DNA of 32,816 nucleotides from positions 1,529 through 34,344 of the forward strand of contig JAEMSI010000003.1 in assembly GCA_016462905.1 (NCBI GenBank), read 5' to 3'. Below, piece after piece: positions 17,455-25,586 of the stretch (position 1 is its first letter; every line of letters begins with the position of its first letter). A model generated the notes under the pieces. The model made no database searches and was not told the DNA's origin. It worked only from the letters and a program-made list of their open reading frames with translations. A program made the translations under genes and the position numbers. Source of the DNA: Polynucleobacter sp. (GTDB lineage Bacteria > Pseudomonadota > Gammaproteobacteria > Burkholderiales > Burkholderiaceae).

Positions 17455-18450
17455 TTACTCGCGTGGGATTTTGGCTTGAATCGCGACGTCTTCCCATTTT
17501 TTCTTTTCCCCAGCAACAAATAGATCCGAATTAGCTGGCGTATCGCCAATTGCCCAGCCACCTAAATCTTTCCATTTGGCTTTGGTTTCAGGAGAATTTA
17601 AAACTTTCTTCAGTGCGGCATATAGCTTATCGATGACGGGCTGAGGTGTTTTAGCTGGTACAAATAAGCCAAACCAAGCAATCACTTCAAAATTAGGAAA
17701 GCCTGCTTCTTGCATGGTGGGTACATCGGGTAAATCGGGATTACGAGTTTTACTAGTGACCGCTAATGGACGCAATTTACCGCTGCGAATGTGCCCGATT
17801 GAGCTGGGTAAATTATCAATCATCATGTTAACTTGCCCGGCCAATAAATCGACCAGAGCAGGGCCTGCACCTTTGTAAGGGACGTGCACGATATCGATGC
17901 CCGCTTGGTTTTTAAATAATTCGCCCGACATATGAATTGACTGACCTCGACCAGAAGAGGCAAATGAATACTTACCTGGATTGGCTTTGGCAAGCGCGAC
18001 AAATTCAGACACAGTCTTCGCAGGAAAAGCCGAGTTCACTACCATCACATTGGGGGTTGCTAAGACGATGCTAATGGCTCGCATGTCTTCGATTTTGTAG
18101 GGCAGATTGGCATACAAGCCATAGTTGATGGCGTTGGTACCAATATTGCCCATGGCCATGGTGTAGCCGTCGGCGGAACTTGCTAATAAAGCCTGTAAAG
18201 CAATAATTCCAGAGGCGCCTGCCTTGTTTTCTACCAAAACTGATTGGCCCAATTCTCTGCCCAGTTGATCAGAGAGCGCACGAGAAGCGATGTCGCTAGT
18301 TCCACCTGGTGCGGCGGTCACAATAATTTTGATGGGCTTGGATGGAAACGGGTCGGCCGCATGACTTAATGGTGCCAAGAGAATTCCACTTAGAAGAATC
18401 CCGCCCAGTAAAAACGTTGCGACTTTTTGAATATCAGATTGAGTTAGCAT
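17455..18450 (-). CDS. tripartite tricarboxylate transporter substrate-binding protein (TctC/Bug family)
   Basis: A 331-residue periplasmic solute-binding protein. The N-terminal signal peptide has a hydrophobic core LLGGILLSGILLAPL and likely cleavage after SHA (residue 31). The mature part begins DPFPSKPIKIIVTAAPGGTSD, the family's ligand-loop signature. IDIVHVPYKGAGPAL, DNLPSSIGHIRSGKLRPLAVTS and DVPTMQEAGFP are further hallmarks. Bug proteins usually bind carboxylates; the ligand here is unknown. No tctA or tctB membrane gene is in the window, as is common for the large orphan Bug families of Burkholderiales. Strong Shine-Dalgarno AAGGAGA lies six bases before the ATG. It follows the XdhC gene by 23 bases. 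Confidence 0.93.
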   Translation of the reverse strand: MLTQSDIQKVATFLLGGILLSGILLAPLSHAADPFPSKPIKIIVTAAPGGTSDIASRALSDQLGRELGQSVLVENKAGASGIIALQALLASSADGYTMAMGNIGTNAINYGLYANLPYKIEDMRAISIVLATPNVMVVNSAFPAKTVSEFVALAKANPGKYSFASSGRGQSIHMSGELFKNQAGIDIVHVPYKGAGPALVDLLAGQVNMMIDNLPSSIGHIRSGKLRPLAVTSKTRNPDLPDVPTMQEAGFPNFEVIAWFGLFVPAKTPQPVIDKLYAALKKVLNSPETKAKWKDLGGWAIGDTPANSDLFVAGEKKKWEDVAIQAKIPRE

Positions 18451-18473
18451 GTATGTCTCCTTAGGGAATTGGT

Positions 18474-19448
18474 TTAGGTTTTATTTTGAGTAATCGTCAC
18501 TTGATATTTAACCGCAATCACTTCCGCCATAATCGAGACTGCCATTTCGGGAGGTGTGAGGGCGCCAATTGCTAAACCCACTGGCCCATGCAATCGATCG
18601 ATTTGCTCTTGGTTTAAGTCAAATTGCAAGAGGCGTTCTTTACGTTTGCGTGTATTGGTCATGCTACCGAGTGCGCCGACATAAAACGCATTCGATTTGA
18701 GAGCCTCTAAGAGGGCCATATCATCTAATTTGGGATCGTGCGTTAAAGCGACCACGGCGGTGTGAGGATCAAGCCCCAACTCCAATAAGACATCATCGGG
18801 CATGCCCTGAACAAAGCGAATTTCGGCGCGTTGTAAACCTTCGATGTATTCTTCCCGCGGATCAATCACAATCACTTCGAAATCGGCTGCTAGGGCAAAG
18901 TCGGCAACGTATAAAGAGAGTTGACCGGCGCCGATGATGAACATGCGCCAACGTGGTCCATACGAGGTGACCATGCGTTGTTCATCAAATATAAAAGTTT
19001 GTTCGGGCGCTTTGCTGGGATTAAGCGTTTGCAGAGTTGATTGCCCGCTCGCTACTACTACCACGCGTTGCAGTACGTGATGTTGAGAAATCGCGTCAAG
19101 TAATTTTTCGAGTATCGCGAGTTCGGGGCGGGGTTCGACTAATAAACGCAAGGTTCCTCCGCAGGGCAAACCAAAACGGGCCGCCTCGGCTTGGCTAACT
19201 CCGTACACCACAAGCTCGGGTTTGGAGAGGGGCAGAATTTCACTTTGTACGCGGCGAATTAGATCGTCCTCGACGCATCCTCCCGATACCGAGCCAGCGA
19301 CTTGTCCATCTTCGCGAATCACCAGCCACGAGCCAATGGGACGCGGTGAAGAGCCCCAGGTTTGTACCACGGTAGCAATCGCCACGCGTTGCCCCGCCTG
19401 AAGCCAAGCCACGGCGGTTTTTAGAACACTTAAATCCGTACTATTCAT
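18474..19448 (-). CDS. XdhC/CoxI family molybdenum-enzyme maturation factor
   Basis: A 324-residue protein with the N-terminal CoxI/XdhC domain (WGSSPRPIGS at 31-40, GSVSGGCVEDDL around 52-63 with Cys58) and a C-terminal Rossmann-like domain (FIIGAGQLS, VIVIDPREEY, ALTHDPKLDD, YVGALGS). Family members bind molybdenum cofactor and help insert its sulfurated form into xanthine-dehydrogenase-type hydroxylases. It is paired with the divergent MocA-like gene only 22 bases away, a frequent pairing that supports the role. No molybdenum hydroxylase gene is in the window. The downstream neighbour on the same strand is the TctC-type protein. Confidence 0.9.
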   Translation of the reverse strand: MNSTDLSVLKTAVAWLQAGQRVAIATVVQTWGSSPRPIGSWLVIREDGQVAGSVSGGCVEDDLIRRVQSEILPLSKPELVVYGVSQAEAARFGLPCGGTLRLLVEPRPELAILEKLLDAISQHHVLQRVVVVASGQSTLQTLNPSKAPEQTFIFDEQRMVTSYGPRWRMFIIGAGQLSLYVADFALAADFEVIVIDPREEYIEGLQRAEIRFVQGMPDDVLLELGLDPHTAVVALTHDPKLDDMALLEALKSNAFYVGALGSMTNTRKRKERLLQFDLNQEQIDRLHGPVGLAIGALTPPEMAVSIMAEVIAVKYQVTITQNKT

Positions 19449-19470
19449 AGAAATCGATTATCGTGTATTA

Positions 19471-20097
19471 ATGCCAAATTCATTTAATTTAGCCTTTATT
19501 TTATTGGCCGCAGGTCAGGGTAGTCGTTTGGGCTTTCGTCCTAAGGCGCTTTTAAAAAAAGAGTCGAATCTCGATTCACAAACTCTATTAGCGCACTTTG
19601 CCCACATTGGCGCCACTTTAAACGCCAAGCCTTTTTTGGTGGTGACTGGTTTTTATCACGATCAAATTGAAGCGCTTGCACCGAAGTTTGCGCACTGCGT
19701 GCGTAATTTTGTTGATAAGCCCAATGCGGATTTAAGTCAGGGTGATTCAGCTCGAATCGCTTTGGAAAATCTGCCGAAAGATTTTGATGCGGTGGTGATT
19801 GCTTTAGTGGATCAAGCCCAAATCGGCGTCGCTGAAATTCGTGCCTTGCAAGATGCATTTACCCATCGGCCCGCGCCGTGCGAAGTGGTATTGCCTGTAA
19901 TGGCAGACGAGCGGGGTAACCCAGTGATTTTATCGCGCAAAGCAGTCGAGTTGATTTTGGCAAAACCAGGATTAACACCGCGTGAGTGGATGGATCAACA
20001 TCCTGATCTCGTTTTTAAAATGAACAGTAAGAATCGCGCTTATTTTGACGATGTTGATACGCCCGATGATCTTGAACGGTATGGCTTGCGTTTTTAA
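19471..20097 (+). CDS. MocA-like molybdenum cofactor nucleotidyltransferase
   Basis: A 208-residue nucleotidyltransferase of the MobA/MocA group. The N-terminal signature is LLAAGQGSRLGFRPKALLKK (11-30), with the Gly-rich NTP loop and the catalytic Lys. ALVDQAQIG supplies the metal-binding Asp, DERGNPVILS is the substrate loop and FDDVDTPDDLERYGL the family ending. MocA transfers CMP to molybdenum cofactor for hydroxylase enzymes. The divergent XdhC gene supports that over MobA (GMP transfer), but the nucleotide cannot be settled here. No Shine-Dalgarno is visible in the 22-base gap. It converges on the RidA gene with six bases between stops. Confidence 0.82.
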   Translation: MPNSFNLAFILLAAGQGSRLGFRPKALLKKESNLDSQTLLAHFAHIGATLNAKPFLVVTGFYHDQIEALAPKFAHCVRNFVDKPNADLSQGDSARIALENLPKDFDAVVIALVDQAQIGVAEIRALQDAFTHRPAPCEVVLPVMADERGNPVILSRKAVELILAKPGLTPREWMDQHPDLVFKMNSKNRAYFDDVDTPDDLERYGLRF

Positions 20098-20103
20098 ATG
20101 AAT

Positions 20104-20562
20104 CTATTCAATCTCAACGATCATTTCAATTTCAACGCAGGATCCGAGTGGAATTTGAGCTACGCCAAAAGCGCTGCGAGCATGTTTGCCTGCATCGCCA
20201 AAGACCTCATTGATCAGTTCAGAGCAGCCATTAATCACTAGATGCTGCTCGGTGTAAGAGCTAGTTGAGTTAACCAAGCCCATTACCTTGACCACCCGTT
20301 TGACTCGATCGATCGAGCCTAGATGGTCTTGCAGGGTAGAGAGTAGGTCGATAGCAACGGAGCGGGCCGCTTCTTTGCCGCTGGCGGTATCCATGTTTTC
20401 ACCCAGTTTTCCGACCCAAACTTGTCCCTCTTTTTTAGCGATATGGCCTGATAAAAAGACCGTAGAGCCCGTGCTTACCGCCATCACGTAGGAGGCGGCT
20501 GGGGCGCCTGGTTTTCGCAATGCGATACCAAGTGCTTGCAGTTTTGCGGATGGACTAGTCAT
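20104..20562 (-). CDS. RidA family protein
   Basis: A 152-residue protein of the YjgF/YER057c/UK114 family, which deaminates reactive enamine/imine intermediates or cleaves related substrates. The C-terminal signature ARSAFGVAQIPLGSCVEIE carries the conserved Arg (Arg129) that binds the substrate carboxylate, and the N-terminal half has VFLSGHIAKKEGQVWVGKLG. It is longer than archetypal RidA (about 128 residues), like several RidA subgroups. The frame opens at TTG 20568, but ATG 20562 is the better start. A TATAAT box lies only six bases before this ATG, so the transcript may be leaderless. Its specific substrate is unknown. Confidence 0.88.
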   Translation of the reverse strand: MTSPSAKLQALGIALRKPGAPAASYVMAVSTGSTVFLSGHIAKKEGQVWVGKLGENMDTASGKEAARSVAIDLLSTLQDHLGSIDRVKRVVKVMGLVNSTSSYTEQHLVINGCSELINEVFGDAGKHARSAFGVAQIPLGSCVEIEMIVEIE

Positions 20563-20567
20563 GATCA

Positions 20568-20573
20568 ATTATA
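20568..20573 (-). promoter_or_regulatory. -10 box before the RidA gene
   Basis: A perfect TATAAT on the minus strand ends five bases before the ATG at 20562. Transcription would start at or next to the initiation codon. No good -35 hexamer is seen at 16-18 bp. The match could be chance in this A/T-rich gap. Confidence 0.35.
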
Positions 20574-20620
20574 CTTTGGGCAGTTTTTAAATAGATTATC
20601 AAAAACGGAATATTCGAATC

Positions 20621-21016
20621 GTGCAGAATTTTATTCAAATCCAAGCCCCTTTTTCATTCAAGTCATTCCTTCTGTTGAGCGTCAGTTTAGCGTTGTTTGT
20701 GATTGGCGCTAACTCAGTTCAAGCTCAAGAGATTAAAGGGTCGATCGATGCGGGTAAAGGTAAGGTTTGGCTTTGCACAGGTTGCCATTCGATTCCAGAC
20801 TATCGTGCTGATTGGCCCGTGGTGTATCGGGTTCCCAAGATTGGCGGCCAATCTTCAGCTTATATTGTGAGCTCCTTAACCGCGTACAAAACCGGTGAGC
20901 GAAAACATCCCACGATGCGCGCTATTGCAGGTAGTCTGTCGGATCAGGATATGGCCGATATTGCGGAATACTATGCAACGCAAAATGCGAGTAGCGTTAG
21001 CAATACCTTGAAATAA
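20621..21016 (+). CDS. exported c-type cytochrome, single haem
   Basis: A 131-residue periplasmic electron carrier. A signal peptide (hydrophobic core FLLLSVSLALFVIGA, likely cleavage after VQA, residue 35) precedes one class I haem site, CTGCH (52-56). Met99 in KHPTMRAIAG is the probable sixth ligand. The helix LTAYKTGERKHPTM and the ending DIAEYYA are typical of c553/c4-like half domains. It starts with GTG; GGAA lies about nine bases upstream. A second cytochrome follows 50 bases later. The redox partner is not in the window; the XdhC/MocA genes nearby raise the possibility of a molybdenum hydroxylase. Confidence 0.9.
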   Translation: MQNFIQIQAPFSFKSFLLLSVSLALFVIGANSVQAQEIKGSIDAGKGKVWLCTGCHSIPDYRADWPVVYRVPKIGGQSSAYIVSSLTAYKTGERKHPTMRAIAGSLSDQDMADIAEYYATQNASSVSNTLK

Positions 21017-21066
21017 GATTGTTTTCGATACCTACTACTTATTTTTTACATTATTAAAATTAAATC

Positions 21067-21429
21067 ATGATGAAACCCTCTCTTCCTGCCATCGCTAGTC
21101 TTACCGGCGCTCTGTTTATTTTGTTTGCAGGCTCGACTCAGGCAGCCAATGCTGATAAGGGCAAAGATTTAGTTGAAAAAAATAACTGCGCTGCTTGCCA
21201 TGGTGCTGGTTTAAAAGCGCCTGTAGCACCCGCTTACCCCAAGATTGCGGGTCAGTATGAAGATTATGTGTATAACGCCTTGCGCTCCTATCAAGTAAAA
21301 AATAATGCGAGCTTCGGTCGTAACAATGCGATCATGGCTTCCCAAGTGGAGAAGTTTAAGGATCAAGAGTTGCGCGATATGGCTGCTTATATTGCATCCT
21401 TATCAGGTGATTTAGTCGTGAAGCGATAA
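21067..21429 (+). CDS. exported c-type cytochrome, single haem
   Basis: A 120-residue periplasmic cytochrome with a signal peptide (LTGALFILFAG, cleavage near TQA or NA, about residues 26-29). The haem site is CAACH (41-45) and the probable axial ligand is Met90 in NNAIM. KIAGQYEDYVYNALRSY and ELRDMAAYIASL are standard for cytochrome c4/c553-like domains. It matches the preceding gene in size and plan, and together they resemble the two halves of a dihaem c4, perhaps from an ancient duplication. The unit ends at the strong terminator 19 bases beyond the stop. Confidence 0.9.
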   Translation: MMKPSLPAIASLTGALFILFAGSTQAANADKGKDLVEKNNCAACHGAGLKAPVAPAYPKIAGQYEDYVYNALRSYQVKNNASFGRNNAIMASQVEKFKDQELRDMAAYIASLSGDLVVKR

Positions 21430-21447
21430 ATTTCGAATTGAATCATT

Positions 21448-21473
21448 AAGCCGTCTTAGGACGGCTTTTTTTT
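21448..21473 (+). terminator. Rho-independent terminator after the cytochrome genes
   Basis: Arms AAGCCGTC (21448-21455) and GACGGCTT (21460-21467) pair perfectly over 8 bp with tetraloop TTAG, followed by a run of eight T (21466-21473). It stands 19 bases after the second cytochrome stop. The convergent GntR gene ends 17 bases further on. Confidence 0.92.
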
Positions 21474-21489
21474 GGCTAACAGCTTATGA

Positions 21490-22152
21490 TTAATTGAGGG
21501 TGCTGGCCTCAAGACCGCGCGCGAGGTGATTGCGCATGGCTGCTTCGGCGGCAATCGAATCGCGTTTGAGTAAGGCTTTTAAGATTTCACGGTGCTCGTT
21601 GAGCGATTGCTGTAATCGTCCGCTACGCGTTAATGAATCGCGCCGTTGCAACTTTAAAACTTTTCTTAAATCGGTAATCACGCCATTCATCCAGCGATTG
21701 CCTGAGATTGCCAAGATACGCTCATGAAAACGCACATTCACTTCAAAGAAGAGCTCGAGATTGCGATCGGCGGCTGCTTTTTCGAGTCGCAAATGCAAAT
21801 TATCTAATTCGTTTAAGTCGGATTCGCTGGCTTGATGTGCGGCATTTCTGGCTGCTTCGCCTTCGAGGAGGGAGAGGACGGTAAAGATTTGTTCTAGATC
21901 TTGGCGATTGACTTCGGTGACATAAGCTCCGCGCCGCAGTTTCATCGTAATTAAGCCTTCCGCAGCCAATACCTTGATGGCTTCGCGCATCGGGGTACGG
22001 CTAATTCCATAATCTTTGGCTAATTTTTGCTCATCTAACCATGATCCTGGGGGCAGTTGGTGGGCGAAAATTTGCGCGCGCAACTGGTCGGCCACTTCTT
22101 CGTAAAGCGGTCGATTTCTTAAGTTATTGTTTTGATTGGATAAATCTAGCAT
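21490..22152 (-). CDS. GntR-family transcriptional regulator, FCD (FadR) subfamily
   Basis: A 220-residue DNA-binding regulator. The N-terminal winged helix-turn-helix (about 14-80) contains LPPGSWLDEQKLAKDYGISR, TPMREAIKVLAAEGLI and RRGAYVTEV. The all-helical FCD effector domain (about 90-215) supplies the usual metal/ligand positions in NVRFHERILAISGN and the late His of LNEHREILKALLKRD and MRNHL. It is transcribed away from the methylmalonyl-CoA mutase gene, and a near-perfect 24-bp palindrome lies 43 bases upstream of its ATG. It probably controls the propionyl-CoA cluster and itself, perhaps responding to an acyl-CoA or organic acid; the effector is inferred only. Confidence 0.92.
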   Translation of the reverse strand: MLDLSNQNNNLRNRPLYEEVADQLRAQIFAHQLPPGSWLDEQKLAKDYGISRTPMREAIKVLAAEGLITMKLRRGAYVTEVNRQDLEQIFTVLSLLEGEAARNAAHQASESDLNELDNLHLRLEKAAADRNLELFFEVNVRFHERILAISGNRWMNGVITDLRKVLKLQRRDSLTRSGRLQQSLNEHREILKALLKRDSIAAEAAMRNHLARGLEASTLN

Positions 22153-22194
22153 TTTGGGCGTAATTTCGGCTACTTTTCATCAATAAATACAATT

Positions 22195-22218
22195 TTGAAT
22201 GCATAATTATGTATTCAA
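22195..22218. promoter_or_regulatory. probable GntR-type operator, 24-bp palindrome
   Basis: TTGAATGCATAA and TTATGTATTCAA abut as inverted halves with a single mismatched pair out of twelve. The site is in the 165-base divergent gap, 43 bases from the regulator start and 99 from the mutase start. It is very A/T-rich, as FadR-subfamily operators often are. Autoregulation and control of the mutase operon are inferred from position. Confidence 0.55.
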
Positions 22219-22317
22219 TTCTATAGACAAAAATGATAAAGTCAAGGAAAATGACCAAAATAATGGCATTAAGTCATAGCTCCATAAGCGCAGACTAAAA
22301 ACAGTAAGGGGTTTTTG

Positions 22318-24513
22318 ATGGCGTCGAAAGACAAAGCACAATCGGCATCGGTTCCAGGCAAACCTTGGCCTAAGGCAGCCTCGGTCGATATGGCTGCTTG
22401 GACTAAACAAGCCAGCCAATCGGCACCCAATGGCGATGTCAATGCATTGGGTTGGAAAACACCCGATGGCATTCAATTAAAAGCCTTATATACCGCTGAA
22501 GATTTAGCGGGTTTGGCATTTACGAATACCTTGCCTGGTTTTGAACCCTATTTACGCGGGCCGCAAGCCACAATGTATACCGTGCGTCCTTGGACCATTC
22601 GGCAATACGCTGGATTTTCAACCGCCGAAGAATCCAATCGTTTTTATCGCAACGCCTTAGCTTCTGGTGGACAAGGAGTTTCCGTGGCCTTTGATTTAGC
22701 CACGCATCGCGGTTACGACTCGGATCATCCGCGCGTGATTGGCGATGTCGGTAAAGCGGGCGTTGCCATCGATTCAGTTGAGGATATGAAAATCTTGTTC
22801 GACGGAATTCCTTTAGATCGAGTTTCGGTGTCGATGACGATGAATGGCGCCGTCTTACCCGTGTTAGCCGGATTTATTGTGGCGGGTGAAGAACAGGGGG
22901 TTAAACCAGAACTGCTGTCGGGAACGATTCAGAACGATATTCTCAAAGAGTTTATGGTGCGCAATACCTATATTTATCCGCCAACGCCTTCGATGCGGAT
23001 TGTTGGTGACATTATTGAATACACCGCCAAGCATATGCCCAAGTTCAACTCGATTTCGATTTCGGGTTATCACATGCAAGAAGCGGGCGCCAATCAAGCT
23101 CTCGAATTAGCCTTTACTTTGGCCGATGGCAAAGAGTATGTGAAGACCGCCTTGGCAAAGGGTTTAGATGTCGATGCTTTTGCGGGGCGTTTATCGTTCT
23201 TTTTTGCGATCGGCATGAATTTTTATTTAGAAGTTGCGAAGTTGCGTGCTGCGCGTTTGTTGTGGTGGCGCATCATGAACGAGTTCGAACCTAAAAATCC
23301 AAAATCATTCATATTACGCACGCATTGTCAAACTTCGGGTTGGTCTTTAACCGAACAAGATCCCTATAACAATATCGTGCGAACCACAGTGGAAGCAATG
23401 GCAGCTGTTTTTGGTGGCACGCAATCCTTGCACACGAATTCATTTGACGAGGCGATTGCCTTGCCATCAGAAACTTCATCACGCATCGCCCGCAATACGC
23501 AATTGATTTTGCAAGAGGAGACTCATATTGGTAGTGTGGTCGACCCTTGGGCTGGTTCTTACATGATGGAAAAATTAACTCAGGAAATGGCCGACAAGGC
23601 TTGGGAGATTATTTTAGAAGTCGATGCGATGGGCGGTATGACTCGCGCGGTAGAGAGCGGTTGGGCTAAGTTAAAAATTGAAGCTGCGGCAGCTGAGAAA
23701 CAAGCGCGAATTGATTCGGGTTCCGATGTGATTGTGGGGGTAAATCAATATCAATTAGCCAGCGAAGATCTCGTCGATGTTTTGGTGGTCGATAACGATA
23801 TGGTTCGCAATACGCAATTAACGCGTCTGAAGTCGGTGAAAGCCAAACGCGATCCGGCGCAAGTCGATGCTGCCTTAGCTGCACTGACAGCAGCAGCAGA
23901 AAATAACTCAGGGAATTTATTGGATTTATCGGTCAAAGCAATTCGTGTACGCGCTACGGTGGGCGAGGTGTCGGATGCTTTGGAAAAAGTTTATGGCCGC
24001 CACCGTGCCGATACCCAAAAGGTGACTGGTGTGTATGCTGCTGCCTATGATTCAGCCGAGGGCTGGGAAAAACTCAAAGTTGAAATTACGGATTTTGCAA
24101 AACAAGTCGGACGCAGACCGCGCGTGATGATTGCCAAGTTAGGTCAAGACGGCCATGATCGTGGCGCTAAAGTGGTTGCGACCGCGTTTGCGGATCTTGG
24201 GTTTGATGTCGATATGGGGCCTTTGTTTCAAACTCCTGAAGAATGTGCGCGCCAAGCGATTGAAAACGATGTGCATGCTTTGGGTGTTTCGACTTTGGCT
24301 GCGGGGCACAAAACCTTAGTGCCAGCGATTATTCAAGAATTAAAAAAGCAGGGCGCAGACGATATTATTGTTTTCGTTGGCGGCGTCATTCCGCGGCAAG
24401 ATTACGACTTTTTATATGAGGCCGGTGTGAAAGGCATTTATGGCCCAGGCACGCCCATTCCTGCTTCAGCGAAAGATGTTTTAGAGCAAATTCGTAAAGC
24501 CATTCAGGCCTAA
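22318..24513 (+). CDS. scpA: methylmalonyl-CoA mutase, single-chain
   Basis: An adenosylcobalamin enzyme that isomerises (R)-methylmalonyl-CoA to succinyl-CoA, of 731 residues. The N-terminal TIM barrel has [36 protein letters not shown] and [13 protein letters not shown]. The C-terminal B12 domain (about 595-725) has the cobalt-ligand motif D-x-H-x-x-G (DGHDRG, His613), [12 protein letters not shown] and VGGVIP. Both domains are in one chain, like the catalytic subunit MutB/ScpA; no small subunit gene is present. A TTG at 22315 also fits the frame, but AAGGGG is six bases from the ATG at 22318, which decides the start. It heads the operon with meaB, pccB and pccA. Confidence 0.97.
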   Translation: MASKDKAQSASVPGKPWPKAASVDMAAWTKQASQSAPNGDVNALGWKTPDGIQLKALYTAEDLAGLAFTNTLPGFEPYLRGPQATMYTVRPWTIRQYAGFSTAEESNRFYRNALASGGQGVSVAFDLATHRGYDSDHPRVIGDVGKAGVAIDSVEDMKILFDGIPLDRVSVSMTMNGAVLPVLAGFIVAGEEQGVKPELLSGTIQNDILKEFMVRNTYIYPPTPSMRIVGDIIEYTAKHMPKFNSISISGYHMQEAGANQALELAFTLADGKEYVKTALAKGLDVDAFAGRLSFFFAIGMNFYLEVAKLRAARLLWWRIMNEFEPKNPKSFILRTHCQTSGWSLTEQDPYNNIVRTTVEAMAAVFGGTQSLHTNSFDEAIALPSETSSRIARNTQLILQEETHIGSVVDPWAGSYMMEKLTQEMADKAWEIILEVDAMGGMTRAVESGWAKLKIEAAAAEKQARIDSGSDVIVGVNQYQLASEDLVDVLVVDNDMVRNTQLTRLKSVKAKRDPAQVDAALAALTAAAENNSGNLLDLSVKAIRVRATVGEVSDALEKVYGRHRADTQKVTGVYAAAYDSAEGWEKLKVEITDFAKQVGRRPRVMIAKLGQDGHDRGAKVVATAFADLGFDVDMGPLFQTPEECARQAIENDVHALGVSTLAAGHKTLVPAIIQELKKQGADDIIVFVGGVIPRQDYDFLYEAGVKGIYGPGTPIPASAKDVLEQIRKAIQA

Positions 24514-24537
24514 TTAATTTTTTATGAATCGCTACTG

Positions 24538-25557
24538 ATGCCATCGCACCAATCTGATTCTGAATTGATTGAAACCTTGCTAGGCAAACCGGGGCCTGAG
24601 CAAAGACGGGCTTTAGCCAAGTCAATTACCTTATTGGAATCCACTCGTCCCGATCACCGTGAGCGCGCGGATGAATTATTGAATGCTGTATTACCGCGCA
24701 CAGCGCAATCGTTTCGTTTAGGAATTTCGGGAGTACCAGGGGTTGGCAAATCCACTTTAATTGAAACGCTCGGTTTATTTTTGATTGAGCAAGGGCATCG
24801 CGTAGCGGTATTCGCAATTGATCCCTCGTCGAGTTTATCGGGCGGGTCTATTTTGGGCGATAAAACCCGCATGGAAAAACTATCCGTGCATGAAGATGCC
24901 TTTATTCGCCCCAGCCCCTCATCGGGCACCTTAGGCGGTGTAGCAGAGCGGACGCGTGAAGTGATGCTTTTAGCTGAAGCTGCTGGCTACGATTTTGTGA
25001 TTGTGGAAACCGTCGGTGTGGGTCAGAGTGAAATTGCTGTGGCGGGGATGACCGATTTATTTATGTTGATGCAGTTACCCAATGCTGGCGATGATTTGCA
25101 AGCGATTAAAAAAGGCGTAATGGAGTTGGCCGATTTAATTGTGATTAATAAAGCCGATATTGATCCCGATGCCGCGATGCGCGCCGAAGCGTTTATTACC
25201 AGCTCCTTACGCTTAATTGGTTTTGGTGCAGAGAAAAATAGTGTCACCAAAGAATTATGGCAACCCACCGTGATGCGATTAAGTGCCTTATTGGGAGAAG
25301 GTATCGAGGAATTGTGGTTTCACATACAACGCTTTCAAGTAATTGAAAAGGTCAACGGTCATTTTCAAGAGCGTCGGCAAAACCAAGCGGGGTCGTGGAT
25401 GTGGGAGCGGATTGATAGCGCTTTAAAAGCCAATTTTCAGAATCATCTAGCCGTACAAGAGCAATTACCTGAAATGATGAAGGCGGTGAATCAAGGTACC
25501 TTAGCACCTTCGGTGGCAGCCCGTCGTTTATTGGATTTAAGTCAACTAACTCAATGA
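24538..25557 (+). CDS. meaB: methylmalonyl-CoA mutase-associated GTPase MeaB
   Basis: A G3E P-loop GTPase chaperone that gates cobalamin delivery to the mutase and protects it from inactivation. It has 339 residues. Walker A is GVPGVGKST (65-73). The switch and metal region shows FAIDPSSSLSGGSILGDKTR, VETVGVGQSE is the G3 segment and INKAD the base-recognition G4 motif. The C-terminal arm is the dimerisation region. It starts 24 bases after the mutase stop, the usual order for this pair. Confidence 0.96.
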   Translation: MPSHQSDSELIETLLGKPGPEQRRALAKSITLLESTRPDHRERADELLNAVLPRTAQSFRLGISGVPGVGKSTLIETLGLFLIEQGHRVAVFAIDPSSSLSGGSILGDKTRMEKLSVHEDAFIRPSPSSGTLGGVAERTREVMLLAEAAGYDFVIVETVGVGQSEIAVAGMTDLFMLMQLPNAGDDLQAIKKGVMELADLIVINKADIDPDAAMRAEAFITSSLRLIGFGAEKNSVTKELWQPTVMRLSALLGEGIEELWFHIQRFQVIEKVNGHFQERRQNQAGSWMWERIDSALKANFQNHLAVQEQLPEMMKAVNQGTLAPSVAARRLLDLSQLTQ

Positions 25558-25586
25558 TTCACGATCGATTGATACGCGAGGATTAA

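Noticed and set aside
22207-22476. 89-codon minus-strand ORF across the mutase promoter and 5' end
   Set aside because: It covers the divergent promoter and the start of the mutase gene, and has no domain pattern.
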